From: an uncultured Bacteroidales bacterium
GTDB taxonomy: Bacteria > Bacteroidota > Bacteroidia > Bacteroidales > P3
DNA: 64,000 bases
Assembly: GCA_900314725.1 (NCBI GenBank)
Contig: OMWJ01000002.1
Span: forward strand, 150,929 to 214,928
Direction: 5' to 3'
The position numbers were made by a program, and so were the translations under genes. A model generated the notes under the pieces. The model had not been told where the DNA came from, ran no database searches, and worked only from the letters and a program-made list of their open reading frames with translations. The stretch's first letter is position 1. Each line of letters begins with the position of its first letter. This document shows positions 28,486 through 36,300 of the stretch, one piece after another.

Positions 28486-29499
28486 ATGGAAAATATAGAT
28501 TGGGGTAGCCTTGGATTTGGTTACTATAAAACAGATTACAATGTTCGTTGTTATTATCGCAACGGCAAATGGGGTGAATTAGAAGTTTCTTCTTCAGAGG
28601 AGATAACTATGCACATGGCTGCAACTGTTTTGCACTATGGACAGGCTGCTTTTGAAGGAATGAAAGCTTTTCGCGGAGTTGATGGAAGAGTAAGAATGTT
28701 CCGTCCTTACGAAAATGCAAGACGTATGATATCTTCTGCTAAGGGTATTCTTATGGCTGAACCTCCAGAGGAATTATTTGTAGAAGCTTGCAAAAAAGTT
28801 GTTAAACTTAACGAAAGATTTATCCCACCTTACGGAAGCGGTGCATCATTGTATCTTAGACCAATACTTGTTGGAACAGGAGCTCAAGTTGGTGTTCATC
28901 CAGCAAAAGAATACTTGTTTATGGTTTTTGCTTGTCCTGTAGGTCCTTACTTCAAGGCAGGCTTTAAGCCAGTTAAATTCCAAATAGTAAAAGACTATGA
29001 CCGTGCTGCTCCATTTGGCACAGGTAAATACAAAGTTGGTGGTAACTATGCTGCTTCTTTGGTTAGTGGAGAAAGAGCTGCTAAGGAAGGATACTCAAAC
29101 TGTATCTATCTAAACGCTGCTACTCACGAATTTATTGATGAGGCTGGTGCTGCAAACTTCTTTGGAATCAAGAACAACACATATTGCACTCCTGCAAGTT
29201 CTTCTATTCTTCCTTCTATCACAAATATGTCTTTATGCCAAATAGCAGAAGACCTTGGAATGAAAGTAGAAAGAAGACCTATTCCTGTTGAAGAGTTATC
29301 AGAATTTGAAGAGGTTGCTGCTTGTGGTACTGCTGCTGTTATATCTCCTATAAACGAAATAGTAGATAGAGAGTCTGGCAAGAAATACACTTGGGACGAT
29401 GAACCAGGTCCTGTTTGTAAAAAACTTTATGAAACTCTTAAAGGAATACAAGAAGGAAAAGTGGAAGACACTCACAATTGGAACGTGTTTATTGACTAA
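28486..29499 (+). CDS. ilvE: Branched-chain amino acid aminotransferase
   Basis: PLP enzyme of fold type IV that transfers amino groups between Leu/Ile/Val and 2-oxoglutarate. The 337 residues include VLHYGQAAFEGMKAFRG at the N-terminal side, the PLP lysine in KYKVGGNYAAS (Lys183), the EAGAANFFG block, and the late CGTAAVISPI segment that binds the cofactor phosphate. Length and motifs fit the group II bacterial/mitochondrial BCAT type. It follows icd by 19 bp and ends in a strong terminator. Confidence 0.93.
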   Translation: MENIDWGSLGFGYYKTDYNVRCYYRNGKWGELEVSSSEEITMHMAATVLHYGQAAFEGMKAFRGVDGRVRMFRPYENARRMISSAKGILMAEPPEELFVEACKKVVKLNERFIPPYGSGASLYLRPILVGTGAQVGVHPAKEYLFMVFACPVGPYFKAGFKPVKFQIVKDYDRAAPFGTGKYKVGGNYAASLVSGERAAKEGYSNCIYLNAATHEFIDEAGAANFFGIKNNTYCTPASSSILPSITNMSLCQIAEDLGMKVERRPIPVEELSEFEEVAACGTAAVISPINEIVDRESGKKYTWDDEPGPVCKKLYETLKGIQEGKVEDTHNWNVFID

Positions 29500-29525
29500 G
29501 GTTCATCCTTATTTAATATATTACC

Positions 29526-29562
29526 AAAAGAGTATGCTTGAAAGAGCATACTCTTTTTTTTA
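29526..29562 (+). terminator. Rho-independent terminator after ilvE
   Basis: AAAAGAGTATGC (29526-29537) pairs perfectly with GCATACTCTTTT (29546-29557), loop of 8, followed by T-run. Confidence 0.88.
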
Positions 29563-29571
29563 CTATTACAA

Positions 29572-29712
29572 AAAAAGACTTAGTCTTCTCAAAAAAACAT
29601 CAACTCTTTTATAGCAAAACATCAAGTCTTTGGGGTCAAACATCAAGTCTTTTTTTCTCAAAACCAAGTCTTTTTTCAAAAATATCAACTCTTTTTTTTA
29701 TAAAGAAGTCTA
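29572..29712. repeat. 21-bp phased repeat array (locus C, clearest copy)
   Basis: At least six units read on the plus strand as A-rich, CAAGTC or CAACTC core, T-tract. Cores start at 29580 (TTAGTC), 29601, 29623, 29644, 29665 and 29686: spacing 21, 22, 21, 21, 21. A degenerate seventh (GAAGTC) is at 29705. The array fills the gap between the ilvE terminator and the convergent nuclease gene. Unlike CRISPR, there are no unique spacers. Confidence 0.85.
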
Positions 29713-29741
29713 TAAAAATTGCACCTAAGTATTACCTTATA

Positions 29742-30626
29742 TCAATCGCTGTATCTTATTTTTGCAAAGATAGGATAATGGTCAGAGAATGTACGTTGTA
29801 TGTATGGTCTCTGCTCTTTTGTCTTTTTGTCTTTGTTTTCAGTCCAATAAGTATCAGTAAGAACGGCATACTTTCTAACATTAAAATGCTTGCTAACAAA
29901 TATATAATCTATTCTTCTTTGACTCTTTCTTTCAGGATCAAAAGCCATATATGTACCATTTTCAGAAAACTTATCCTCAGCTGTTATATATGAGTCAAAC
30001 ATCAAACCACTCTCCTTAAATATCTTATAACTTATTGAAGTATCTTCGGAATTAAAATCACCCGTAAGTATAAAAGGCTTATTGTTTGCGATTTCTTTTA
30101 TTTTTTCCACTACAAGGAAAGCACTTTTCTGCTTAGATTGTTCGCCTCTGTGGTCTAAATGCAGGTTAAAGAAGTAAAACTCAAAGCCATTGTCTTTATC
30201 CTTTAACTTAGCCCAAGAACAAATTCTTACCTTACTCGCATCCCAGCCCACAATAGGCTTATCGGGTTGAGAATTTAGCCAGAAATTGCCTTTATCTAAA
30301 AGTTTATACTTAGTCTTATTATAAAATATTGCTGAATGCTCACCTTTTTTCTTTCCATCGTCTCTACCTACTCCCACATGTGCATATTCTCTTAACCATT
30401 CGTCCATTTGCTTCAACTGCTTATCAGAAGCTTCTTGAGTCCCAAAAACATCTGGTTCAAGAAAAAGTATCTGCTGGCAGAGTTTTTCTCCTCTTACTTC
30501 CCAAATATCACCGCATTTTTTATCAGAATGCATAACACATCTGATATTATAAGACCCTACAAACAAATCTTGTGCATTGCTAACAAACAGAAAGCACACA
30601 AATACAATAAAAACTATCTTCTTCAT
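29742..30626 (-). CDS. Secreted endonuclease/exonuclease/phosphatase-family hydrolase
   Basis: The 294 residues have a signal peptide (about 1-18, SNA) and an EEP fold. Recognisable motifs are SYNIR at the start, EPDVFGTQEA with the metal-binding Glu, NLHLDHRGEQS, LTGDFNSE with catalytic Asp/Asn, RRIDYIFVS, and the terminal SDHYPIFAKI with the catalytic Asp-His pair. Family members cut nucleic acids, phosphoinositides or sphingomyelin; the substrate cannot be told from sequence. It is the last gene of a three-gene minus-strand unit, 26 bp after gmhA. Confidence 0.85.
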   Translation of the reverse strand: MKKIVFIVFVCFLFVSNAQDLFVGSYNIRCVMHSDKKCGDIWEVRGEKLCQQILFLEPDVFGTQEASDKQLKQMDEWLREYAHVGVGRDDGKKKGEHSAIFYNKTKYKLLDKGNFWLNSQPDKPIVGWDASKVRICSWAKLKDKDNGFEFYFFNLHLDHRGEQSKQKSAFLVVEKIKEIANNKPFILTGDFNSEDTSISYKIFKESGLMFDSYITAEDKFSENGTYMAFDPERKSQRRIDYIFVSKHFNVRKYAVLTDTYWTENKDKKTKEQRPYIQRTFSDHYPIFAKIRYSD

Positions 30627-30652
30627 TGTTTAAATGAGTATTTTTAATTCTA

Positions 30653-31228
30653 TTATTCTTTTGGGAACAGAGTTTTTTCAACCATTTCACAAATAATATG
30701 ACCTATCATTATATGTGATTCTTGTATTCGTGGAGTATCTTTAGAGGGTACAGCAAGAAGAACATCACTTTTGTCTGCCATTTTTCCTCCTCCTATTCCG
30801 GTAAAAGCTATTGTGTGCATACCTTTTCGTTTCGCAACTTCAAAAGCTTTTAGTACGTTAGAAGAATTACCTGAAGTAGAAATTCCAACAAGTATATCTC
30901 CTTCACCTCCTTCTGCCTCAAGAATACGAGCAAAAATATCTTCATAAGAATAGTCATTGGCTACAGCAGTCAGATAAGAAGTATTTACATGCAAAGCCTC
31001 TGCGTACAAAGGTTTTCTGTCATAGTAAAAGCGTCCTGAAAGTTCAGCAGCAAGATGTTGGGCATCTGCCGCAGAACCACCATTACCACAAAACAGAACT
31101 TTCTTACCATTTTTGTAGGCTTCAACTATAAGATTTATCGCTTGCTGTATCTTACCAACAAATTCGGTACTGTTTAATATATCTTGTTTTACCTCTATGG
31201 AATCTTGTATTGCTTGTTGTATTCTCAT
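30653..31228 (-). CDS. gmhA: D-sedoheptulose 7-phosphate isomerase
   Basis: SIS-domain isomerase that makes D-glycero-D-manno-heptose 7-phosphate, the first step of ADP-heptose synthesis for LPS or glycan cores. The 191 residues include LFCGNGGSAADAQHLAAELSG, the glycine-rich phosphate site, and VGISTSGNSSNVL, the second phosphate-binding loop. It lies 16 bp after the GT2 gene and before the EEP gene. Other heptose genes (hldE, gmhB) are not in the window. Related SIS proteins such as DiaA share the fold, but the residues around the phosphate site are GmhA-like. Confidence 0.87.
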   Translation of the reverse strand: MRIQQAIQDSIEVKQDILNSTEFVGKIQQAINLIVEAYKNGKKVLFCGNGGSAADAQHLAAELSGRFYYDRKPLYAEALHVNTSYLTAVANDYSYEDIFARILEAEGGEGDILVGISTSGNSSNVLKAFEVAKRKGMHTIAFTGIGGGKMADKSDVLLAVPSKDTPRIQESHIMIGHIICEMVEKTLFPKE

Positions 31229-31244
31229 TATTCTGAAGATTTTT

Positions 31245-32207
31245 TTAGAAATTATGTTCTTTTTCTATAGAATAACTGTTGCGTGTGGTGGAGTTTCTTC
31301 CGACAAGTTCAGCCAAGAAACCTACAAGGAACAACTGCACACCTATAATAAGCATAACCAAAGAAATGTAGAAATAAGGACTATCAGTTACAAGGCGAGT
31401 TTCAGCCCAAAGACCTTGATGTAAAGCCCAAAGTTTTTGAATGCCAAGCACGGCAGCAGAGATTAGACCAATAAAAAACATCAGCGTACCAATAAAACCA
31501 AAGAAATGCATAGGCTGTTTTGAAAAGCGTGAAACGAACATTATAGACATTAAGTCCAAATAACCGTTTATGAACCTATCCATTCCAAATTTGCTTTTAC
31601 CAAACTGACGCTTTCTATGATGAACAACTTTTTCTCCTATCTTGGTAAAGCCTGCCCATTTTGCAATAACAGGAATATATCTGTGCATTTCGCCATAAAC
31701 CTCTATGTTTTTCACGACATCTTTTTTGTAGGCTTTCAATCCGCAATTAAAGTCGTGTAGCTTTATACCAGAAAGCCAACGTGTTGTTGCATTAAAGAAC
31801 TTGGAAGGTAGATTCTTCATAAGTTTGGAATCATATCTTTTCCTCTTCCAGCCTGAAACCAAATCATAGCCCTCTTTAGTTATCATATTATACAAATCAG
31901 GTATCTCATCAGGAGAGTCCTGCAAGTCTGCATCCATGGTTATCACCACATCACCCTGAGCATGTTCAAAACCCACATTCAAGGCTGCACTCTTACCGTA
32001 GTTTCTGCGGAATTTTATTCCTTTGATATTGTTGTCTATTGTTGAAAGTCTCTCTATCTCTTGCCAAGATTTATCCTTGCTACCATCATCTATCATTATT
32101 ATTTCGTAGGTATAAGAATGCTCCTGCATAACCTTGCCAATCCATTCTGTCAATGGCTGAAGTGATTCTTCTTCGTTTAAAAGTGATATTATTATTGATA
32201 TATCCAT
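31245..32207 (-). CDS. Family 2 glycosyltransferase, polyprenyl-phosphate sugar synthase type
   Basis: The 320-residue protein has an N-terminal GT2 domain: IISLLNEEESLQPL, IMIDDGSKDKSW, and the metal-binding DADLQDSPDEIPD. LHDFNCGLKAYKKDV follows, as in DPM1/GtrB/ArnC-like enzymes that load a sugar onto undecaprenyl phosphate. Two C-terminal membrane helices lie at about 230-255 and 270-295. It is the first gene of the unit with gmhA and the EEP gene, which fits envelope glycan synthesis. The transferred sugar is not predictable. Confidence 0.87.
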   Translation of the reverse strand: MDISIIISLLNEEESLQPLTEWIGKVMQEHSYTYEIIMIDDGSKDKSWQEIERLSTIDNNIKGIKFRRNYGKSAALNVGFEHAQGDVVITMDADLQDSPDEIPDLYNMITKEGYDLVSGWKRKRYDSKLMKNLPSKFFNATTRWLSGIKLHDFNCGLKAYKKDVVKNIEVYGEMHRYIPVIAKWAGFTKIGEKVVHHRKRQFGKSKFGMDRFINGYLDLMSIMFVSRFSKQPMHFFGFIGTLMFFIGLISAAVLGIQKLWALHQGLWAETRLVTDSPYFYISLVMLIIGVQLFLVGFLAELVGRNSTTRNSYSIEKEHNF

Positions 32208-32323
32208 ACTTAGTTTATTTGCAAATATTATAATGTTTAACGTTTTTTAATTGTAATTATTTTATTAGTGTGCTATTTTAAAGATAAATTGCATTTTTGG
32301 TTCTGTCTTCAATAAAAAAATAC

Positions 32324-32331
32324 TAACTTTG
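32324..32331 (+). promoter_or_regulatory. -7 promoter element of thiD
   Basis: TAACTTTG about 30 bp before the thiD ATG; no riboswitch is visible between the two. Confidence 0.5.
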
Positions 32332-32360
32332 CAGAATGATAATTAAAGACATTTTGGGCT

Positions 32361-33194
32361 ATGAAGAATAAACCTTTTGCAACTATGACCATTGCCGGCA
32401 GTGATTCTTGCGGTGGAGCAGGAATACAGGCTGATATTAAAACCATGAGTGCCTTAGGCTGTTATGCTACTTCGTGTATTACTGCCATAACTGCACAAAA
32501 CACTATGGAAGTAACCGATATTATGGCTACAAATCCCAATACGCTTTCTGCTCAAATAAAATGCGTTTTAAAAGACTTTGACATTCTTGCTACCAAGGTC
32601 GGAATGATATACACTTCTGAAAATGTTCTCGCAATAAAACTTTCTCTCAAAGAAATGAACTACAAAGGCTATCTCATTATTGACCCTGTTCTGATAGCAA
32701 CATCAGGAAGCAAATTAGCAAAGTCTGACTTTCTTCACACCCTGACTACAGAACTACTACCTATGGCAGACATCATAACTCCAAATATTTATGAAGCAGA
32801 AACAATATGCGGTTTCAAAATCAACAACAAAGAAGATATGATTATTGCTGCCAAGACTATACATGACAATTTTAATGTAAAAAGTGTTCTCATCAAAGGC
32901 GGACATCTTACAGGAGAAAATATGACAGATATTTATCTAAGCAGTAAAGGGGAAGTAAAAGAATACACTCTTACTAAGTTAGACTCCAACAACACGCACG
33001 GTACAGGCTGCACGCTTTCTTCGGCTATATGTTCTTTTCTTGCCTTAGGCTTTGATATGAATCAAGCCATAGAAAAAGCAAAATATTATGTTTATTGTGC
33101 AATAAAAGAAGCGTCTAACATAGACTTAGGTCATGGGCATGGAAGCCTTAATCACTTCTTTGCTCCACAAAAACTGTACAAAAACTTTCAATAA
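32361..33194 (+). CDS. thiD: Hydroxymethylpyrimidine/phosphomethylpyrimidine kinase
   Basis: Ribokinase-fold enzyme that phosphorylates HMP and HMP-phosphate to HMP-PP for thiamine assembly. The 277 residues begin with TIAGSDSCGGAGIQADIKT, the substrate-binding block, followed by DPVLIATSG, TPNIYEAETI, VLIKGGH and the catalytic anion-hole motif HGTGCTLSSAI. The C-terminus continues past the kinase core with DLGHGHGSLNHF. It has its own promoter and lacks a TPP riboswitch, but lies directly upstream of the riboswitch-controlled thi operon with no terminator seen, so some readthrough is possible. Confidence 0.92.
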   Translation: MKNKPFATMTIAGSDSCGGAGIQADIKTMSALGCYATSCITAITAQNTMEVTDIMATNPNTLSAQIKCVLKDFDILATKVGMIYTSENVLAIKLSLKEMNYKGYLIIDPVLIATSGSKLAKSDFLHTLTTELLPMADIITPNIYEAETICGFKINNKEDMIIAAKTIHDNFNVKSVLIKGGHLTGENMTDIYLSSKGEVKEYTLTKLDSNNTHGTGCTLSSAICSFLALGFDMNQAIEKAKYYVYCAIKEASNIDLGHGHGSLNHFFAPQKLYKNFQ

Positions 33195-33209
33195 ATAAAA
33201 TAATTGTTT

Positions 33210-33217
33210 TATCTTTG
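33210..33217 (+). promoter_or_regulatory. -7 promoter element of the TPP-riboswitch transcript
   Basis: TATCTTTG about 20 bp before the conserved GGGGTGCT of the aptamer. Confidence 0.6.
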
Positions 33218-33227
33218 CAGTCTCAAG

Positions 33228-33335
33228 TTATTTTTAGGGGTGCTTGTAAAGAAAGACTACAAGAAAAGAAAACAGGCTGAGATTATACCCTCTGACAGGT
33301 TCGGTAATGCGAATTTGGATAATAATTTCTCATAG
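33228..33335 (+). ncRNA. TPP riboswitch (THI element)
   Basis: The conserved core is present: GGGGTGCTTG (from 33237), a P3-type extension, CTGAGATTATACCC (33277-33290), and GGTTCGGTAATGCG as the J-region with the pyrophosphate helix. It lies about 60 bp upstream of thiS, so it should repress thiSEG and possibly the downstream thiC-thiH when TPP is abundant. Confidence 0.93.
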
Positions 33336-33397
33336 TTGTTTCTTTCATCAATGTTAGACTTTATTAGCATTCCGCTGATAAAAAAATAAATAACATT

Positions 33398-33601
33398 ATG
33401 AAGGTAAAAGTTAATAACAAAGAAAAAATCATACCTGTAGGTTGCACTATTGAAGAGTTAGTGGAAATACTTGGCATAAAAAAAGGGGAACCCATTGCAT
33501 TAGCTCTTGGAGAAGAAGTACTACAAAAAGACAATTGGGAAAAGACAGTACTAAAGGAAGGTGATAGGATAACTATAATACGTGCAACATGCGGAGGTTG
33601 A
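33398..33601 (+). CDS. thiS: Sulfur carrier protein ThiS
   Basis: 67-residue ubiquitin-like protein that carries sulfur as a C-terminal thiocarboxylate to ThiG. It ends in the required Gly-Gly (ATCGG), and EELVEILGIKKGEPIALALG resembles the family core. First gene after the TPP riboswitch. Its last 13 bases overlap the next gene, whose ATG lies within the codons for the terminal residues. Confidence 0.92.
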   Translation: MKVKVNNKEKIIPVGCTIEELVEILGIKKGEPIALALGEEVLQKDNWEKTVLKEGDRITIIRATCGG

Positions 33602-34749
33602 TAGGTATAACACCTGAGTACGATGTTTTTTGTGAACACCGCAGAATAAGTAATCTTGTTCTTAGTGGTGGGGTTGAGTATTTTCATATTCGTAAGCCCT
33701 ATTTCACCGAAGAACAAATGAGAGAGTATCTTCTCAAATTTGATAATCCACGAGTAAAGCAAAGATTGTCTCTTCACGATTATCATCATTTGGCCTTAGA
33801 GTTTGACTTAGGGGGAATACATCTTAACAAACGTAATCCCATCTTAAAAGAAGAGTTCAAAAACAAACGTATTTCAGTTTCTTGTCATAGTTTGGAAGAG
33901 ATAAAAAAATGGAAAGAAAATGCAGATTACTGTTTTCTGTCTCCAATCTTTGACAGCATTAGCAAGCAAGGCTATACCTCAAAATTCTCTTCTATAGATT
34001 TGCAACAAGGTTTCAATAATGGTATTTTGGATAACAAGATTGTTGCCCTTGGAGGCGTAACTTATGATAATATAAAAGACTTACAAAACATTGGATTTTC
34101 GTCTTTTGCTATGTTAGGAGAACTTTGGCAACTTCCTAAGACCATGTTTATCACTCCAAACAAAGATAGCAAAAACATAATAAAAGATTGCGAACAGGTT
34201 CTGCAACATGGGATAAGATTTATCCAGCTTCGTATGAAAGAGGCTTCAAATGATGAAGTTATAGAAGTTGCAAATTATCTTCGTCCGCTTTGTAACAGAT
34301 ATTGTGCTTTGCTTACCGTCGATGATAGGATTGATCTCTTGCATACCAATCTTTTTGACGGAGTGCATTTAGGAAAAAACGACATGCCAATAAAAGAAGC
34401 CAAGAAAATAACTTCAAACAGATTTCTTTTAGGTGCTACTTGCAATACCATAGAAGATATACTTCAAGCCATAAAACATGGTGCAGATTATTTAGGAATA
34501 GGACCTTACAGATTCACAACAACAAAAAAGAACCTCTCTCCTATTCTTGGTTTGGAGGGATATAAAAATATAATAGAAAGGCTAAATAAAGAGAACATAA
34601 ATATTCCTTTCTATGCCATAGGAGGAATAGATATAGAAGATTTAGTTCCTTTGAAACAGACAGGAGTCTATGGTGTTGCTCTTTCAGGGACAATTACCAA
34701 CGCTTTAGACAAACAAAAGACCATAAAAACGATAATTAAAACATTTTAA
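33589..34749 (+). CDS. thiE: Tandem thiamine-phosphate synthase-like fusion (TenI/ThiE-like + ThiE)
   Basis: The 386 residues comprise two copies of the thiamine-phosphate-synthase TIM barrel. Residues 1-185 form a divergent TenI/ThiE-like copy (LIGITPEYDV, GVEYFHIRKP, FDLGGIHLN, CHSLEEIKKW, ALGGVTYDNI). Residues about 186-386 form a canonical ThiE (MFITPNKDS, GIRFIQLRMKEAS, LLTVDDRIDL, DGVHLGKNDMP, LLGATCNT, YLGIGPYRFTTTKK, YAIGGI). ThiE joins HMP-PP with the thiazole phosphate. The C-terminal half keeps the catalytic features; the N-terminal half may act in thiazole isomerisation like TenI or be structural. The start overlaps thiS by 13 bp, implying coupling. The usual arrangement is separate genes, so the fusion is notable. 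Confidence 0.88.
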   Translation: MRRLIGITPEYDVFCEHRRISNLVLSGGVEYFHIRKPYFTEEQMREYLLKFDNPRVKQRLSLHDYHHLALEFDLGGIHLNKRNPILKEEFKNKRISVSCHSLEEIKKWKENADYCFLSPIFDSISKQGYTSKFSSIDLQQGFNNGILDNKIVALGGVTYDNIKDLQNIGFSSFAMLGELWQLPKTMFITPNKDSKNIIKDCEQVLQHGIRFIQLRMKEASNDEVIEVANYLRPLCNRYCALLTVDDRIDLLHTNLFDGVHLGKNDMPIKEAKKITSNRFLLGATCNTIEDILQAIKHGADYLGIGPYRFTTTKKNLSPILGLEGYKNIIERLNKENINIPFYAIGGIDIEDLVPLKQTGVYGVALSGTITNALDKQKTIKTIIKTF

Positions 34750-34754
34750 ATATT

Positions 34755-35552
34755 ATGAATGATTTTCTAAAAATAGCAGACAAAGAGTTTTCTTCTCGTC
34801 TTATAATAGGAACAGGAAAATTTCCAAGCAACGAAGTAATGCGTCAAAGCATCATTGCAAGTAAATCCGCAATGGTAACAACGGCTTTGAAAAGATTAGG
34901 CACAGAAGACTCTGCAAGTGAAAATATCTTAGAATACATACCAAAAGAGTGTATGCTGTTGCCGAATACTTCAGGCGTAAGAGACTCAAAAGAAGCTGTA
35001 TTTGCTGCAAAAATGAGTAGAGAACTCTACCAAACAAATTGGATTAAGTTAGAAATTCATCCTGATGCGAAATATCTTCTGCCTGATGTCAAGGAAACTC
35101 TTTTGGCAACAGAAGAATTGGTTAAACTTGGCTTCAATGTTATGCCTTATATTATGCCAGACCCTACAGCATGCAAACAGTTAGAAGAACTGGGAGCAGT
35201 TGCAGTTATGCCATTAGCCTCTCCAATAGGGACAAATAAAGGAATAAAGTGTAAGGATATGCTTGAAATAATCATCAATCAGGCTTCTGTTCCTGTAATT
35301 GTAGATGCTGGATTAGGCTCTCCTAAAGATGCTTGCCAAGCTATGGAAATGGGAGCTGATGCATGCATGGTTAATACCGCTATTGCTATTGCTGGAGACA
35401 GCGTTCAAATGGCTAAGGCTTTCGCTTTAGGTATTGATGCTGGAAGAATAGCTTACCTTTCTGGTATTCCTTCCTTGAGCAACTTTGCAGTAGCAACCTC
35501 GCCCCTAACATCTTTTCTTGATGACGAACAAGCAAATGTTGATATGATGTAA
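34755..35552 (+). CDS. thiG: Thiazole synthase
   Basis: TIM-barrel enzyme forming the thiazole phosphate from deoxyxylulose 5-phosphate, the ThiH product dehydroglycine and ThiS thiocarboxylate. The 265 residues include RLIIGTGKFPS, LPNTSGVRDSKEAV, WIKLEIHPDAKYLLPD (Lys Schiff-base region), VMPLASPIGTNKG, VIVDAGLGSPKDA and MVNTAIAIAGD. It lies 5 bp after thiE. Downstream a 748-bp stretch and a TonB receptor separate it from thiC. Confidence 0.95.
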   Translation: MNDFLKIADKEFSSRLIIGTGKFPSNEVMRQSIIASKSAMVTTALKRLGTEDSASENILEYIPKECMLLPNTSGVRDSKEAVFAAKMSRELYQTNWIKLEIHPDAKYLLPDVKETLLATEELVKLGFNVMPYIMPDPTACKQLEELGAVAVMPLASPIGTNKGIKCKDMLEIIINQASVPVIVDAGLGSPKDACQAMEMGADACMVNTAIAIAGDSVQMAKAFALGIDAGRIAYLSGIPSLSNFAVATSPLTSFLDDEQANVDMM

Positions 35553-35747
35553 AAAAAAGAAAACGTTGTCAAATTAAATACATGTGCTGACACTTGGGAA
35601 GATAGTTCTGCCACATCAGAAAATAATCTAAAAAAGCAGTTATTTTCACTAAAAAAAAATGGCTATTTCCAAATTACAATCAAAAGTGGCTGTTACAATA
35701 TTCCATATGTCTGACAAAATATTGACACTACAAGGATAATATCAAAG
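35553..35747 (+). other. Gap after thiG: possible decayed coding remnant
   Basis: The frame of thiG stays open after its stop for about 50 codons (to a TGA near 35712) and would encode a plausible but unrecognised peptide. It has no start of its own. No promoter, terminator or RNA structure is clear. It may be remnant coding sequence or chance. Confidence 0.25.
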
Positions 35748-36119
35748 GTGATAAAAAAAGATACAAAAAACAGTATATTATGGCGATACGATACAGAAAA
35801 AACAATAAGGAAATATATGGATAACGGTGAGATAAAGGAAAAATATTTCGCAAAGATATTGTTGAGCGGAAGGTTGGATTTGAAGTTTATAGTAAGTAAG
35901 GTTGAACATTCTTCTTCTATGACGGCTGCAGACTTTGGAACAGCAACAAAACATCTTGACACGCCGCTCAAACGACATCTCTGTAACGGAGAAGTTGCAG
36001 CCAACAAACAGCTGCTCAATGCTATGAAAAATACTCCACTCTTTCAGTACAGAAGTTTTGATGTACACGACCAGCGAGTGGAATATTCTCATACAAAACA
36101 ACTTCACATAGTTACATAA
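35748..36119 (+). CDS. Hypothetical protein, unrecognised, possibly degenerate
   Basis: An open frame of 123 codons starts at ATG 35748 between thiG and the TonB receptor. The predicted protein is basic, without signal peptide or membrane segment, and matches no family I know. The opposite strand is also open over much of the stretch, so coding is uncertain. Its position inside the thi region suggests an inserted or decaying gene rather than a thiamine enzyme. Confidence 0.3.
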   Translation: MIKKDTKNSILWRYDTEKTIRKYMDNGEIKEKYFAKILLSGRLDLKFIVSKVEHSSSMTAADFGTATKHLDTPLKRHLCNGEVAANKQLLNAMKNTPLFQYRSFDVHDQRVEYSHTKQLHIVT

Positions 36120-36300
36120 GAATAAGATTATTTGAAAACAGTAAAACTTTCTAAGACTTTGTGTTCATGTCATAATTATGCAAGAAAAAAGGAGTAAAAG
36201 AATATGGATATATAGACAAAACAGAATAAACAAATTAAACAACACACAAAATAGAGCAACCATTAACTCACAAAACAAACAAAAGTTTATGACTAATATA

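Noticed and set aside
29572..29712. CRISPR array
   Set aside because: Units are repeated without unique spacers, are shorter than CRISPR repeat-spacer units, and no cas gene is present.
29538..29993. 151-codon plus-strand frame over the repeat array
   Set aside because: Ser/Lys/Phe-rich repeats come from translating the 21-bp array and the antisense of the nuclease gene; no start signal and a terminator lies just upstream.
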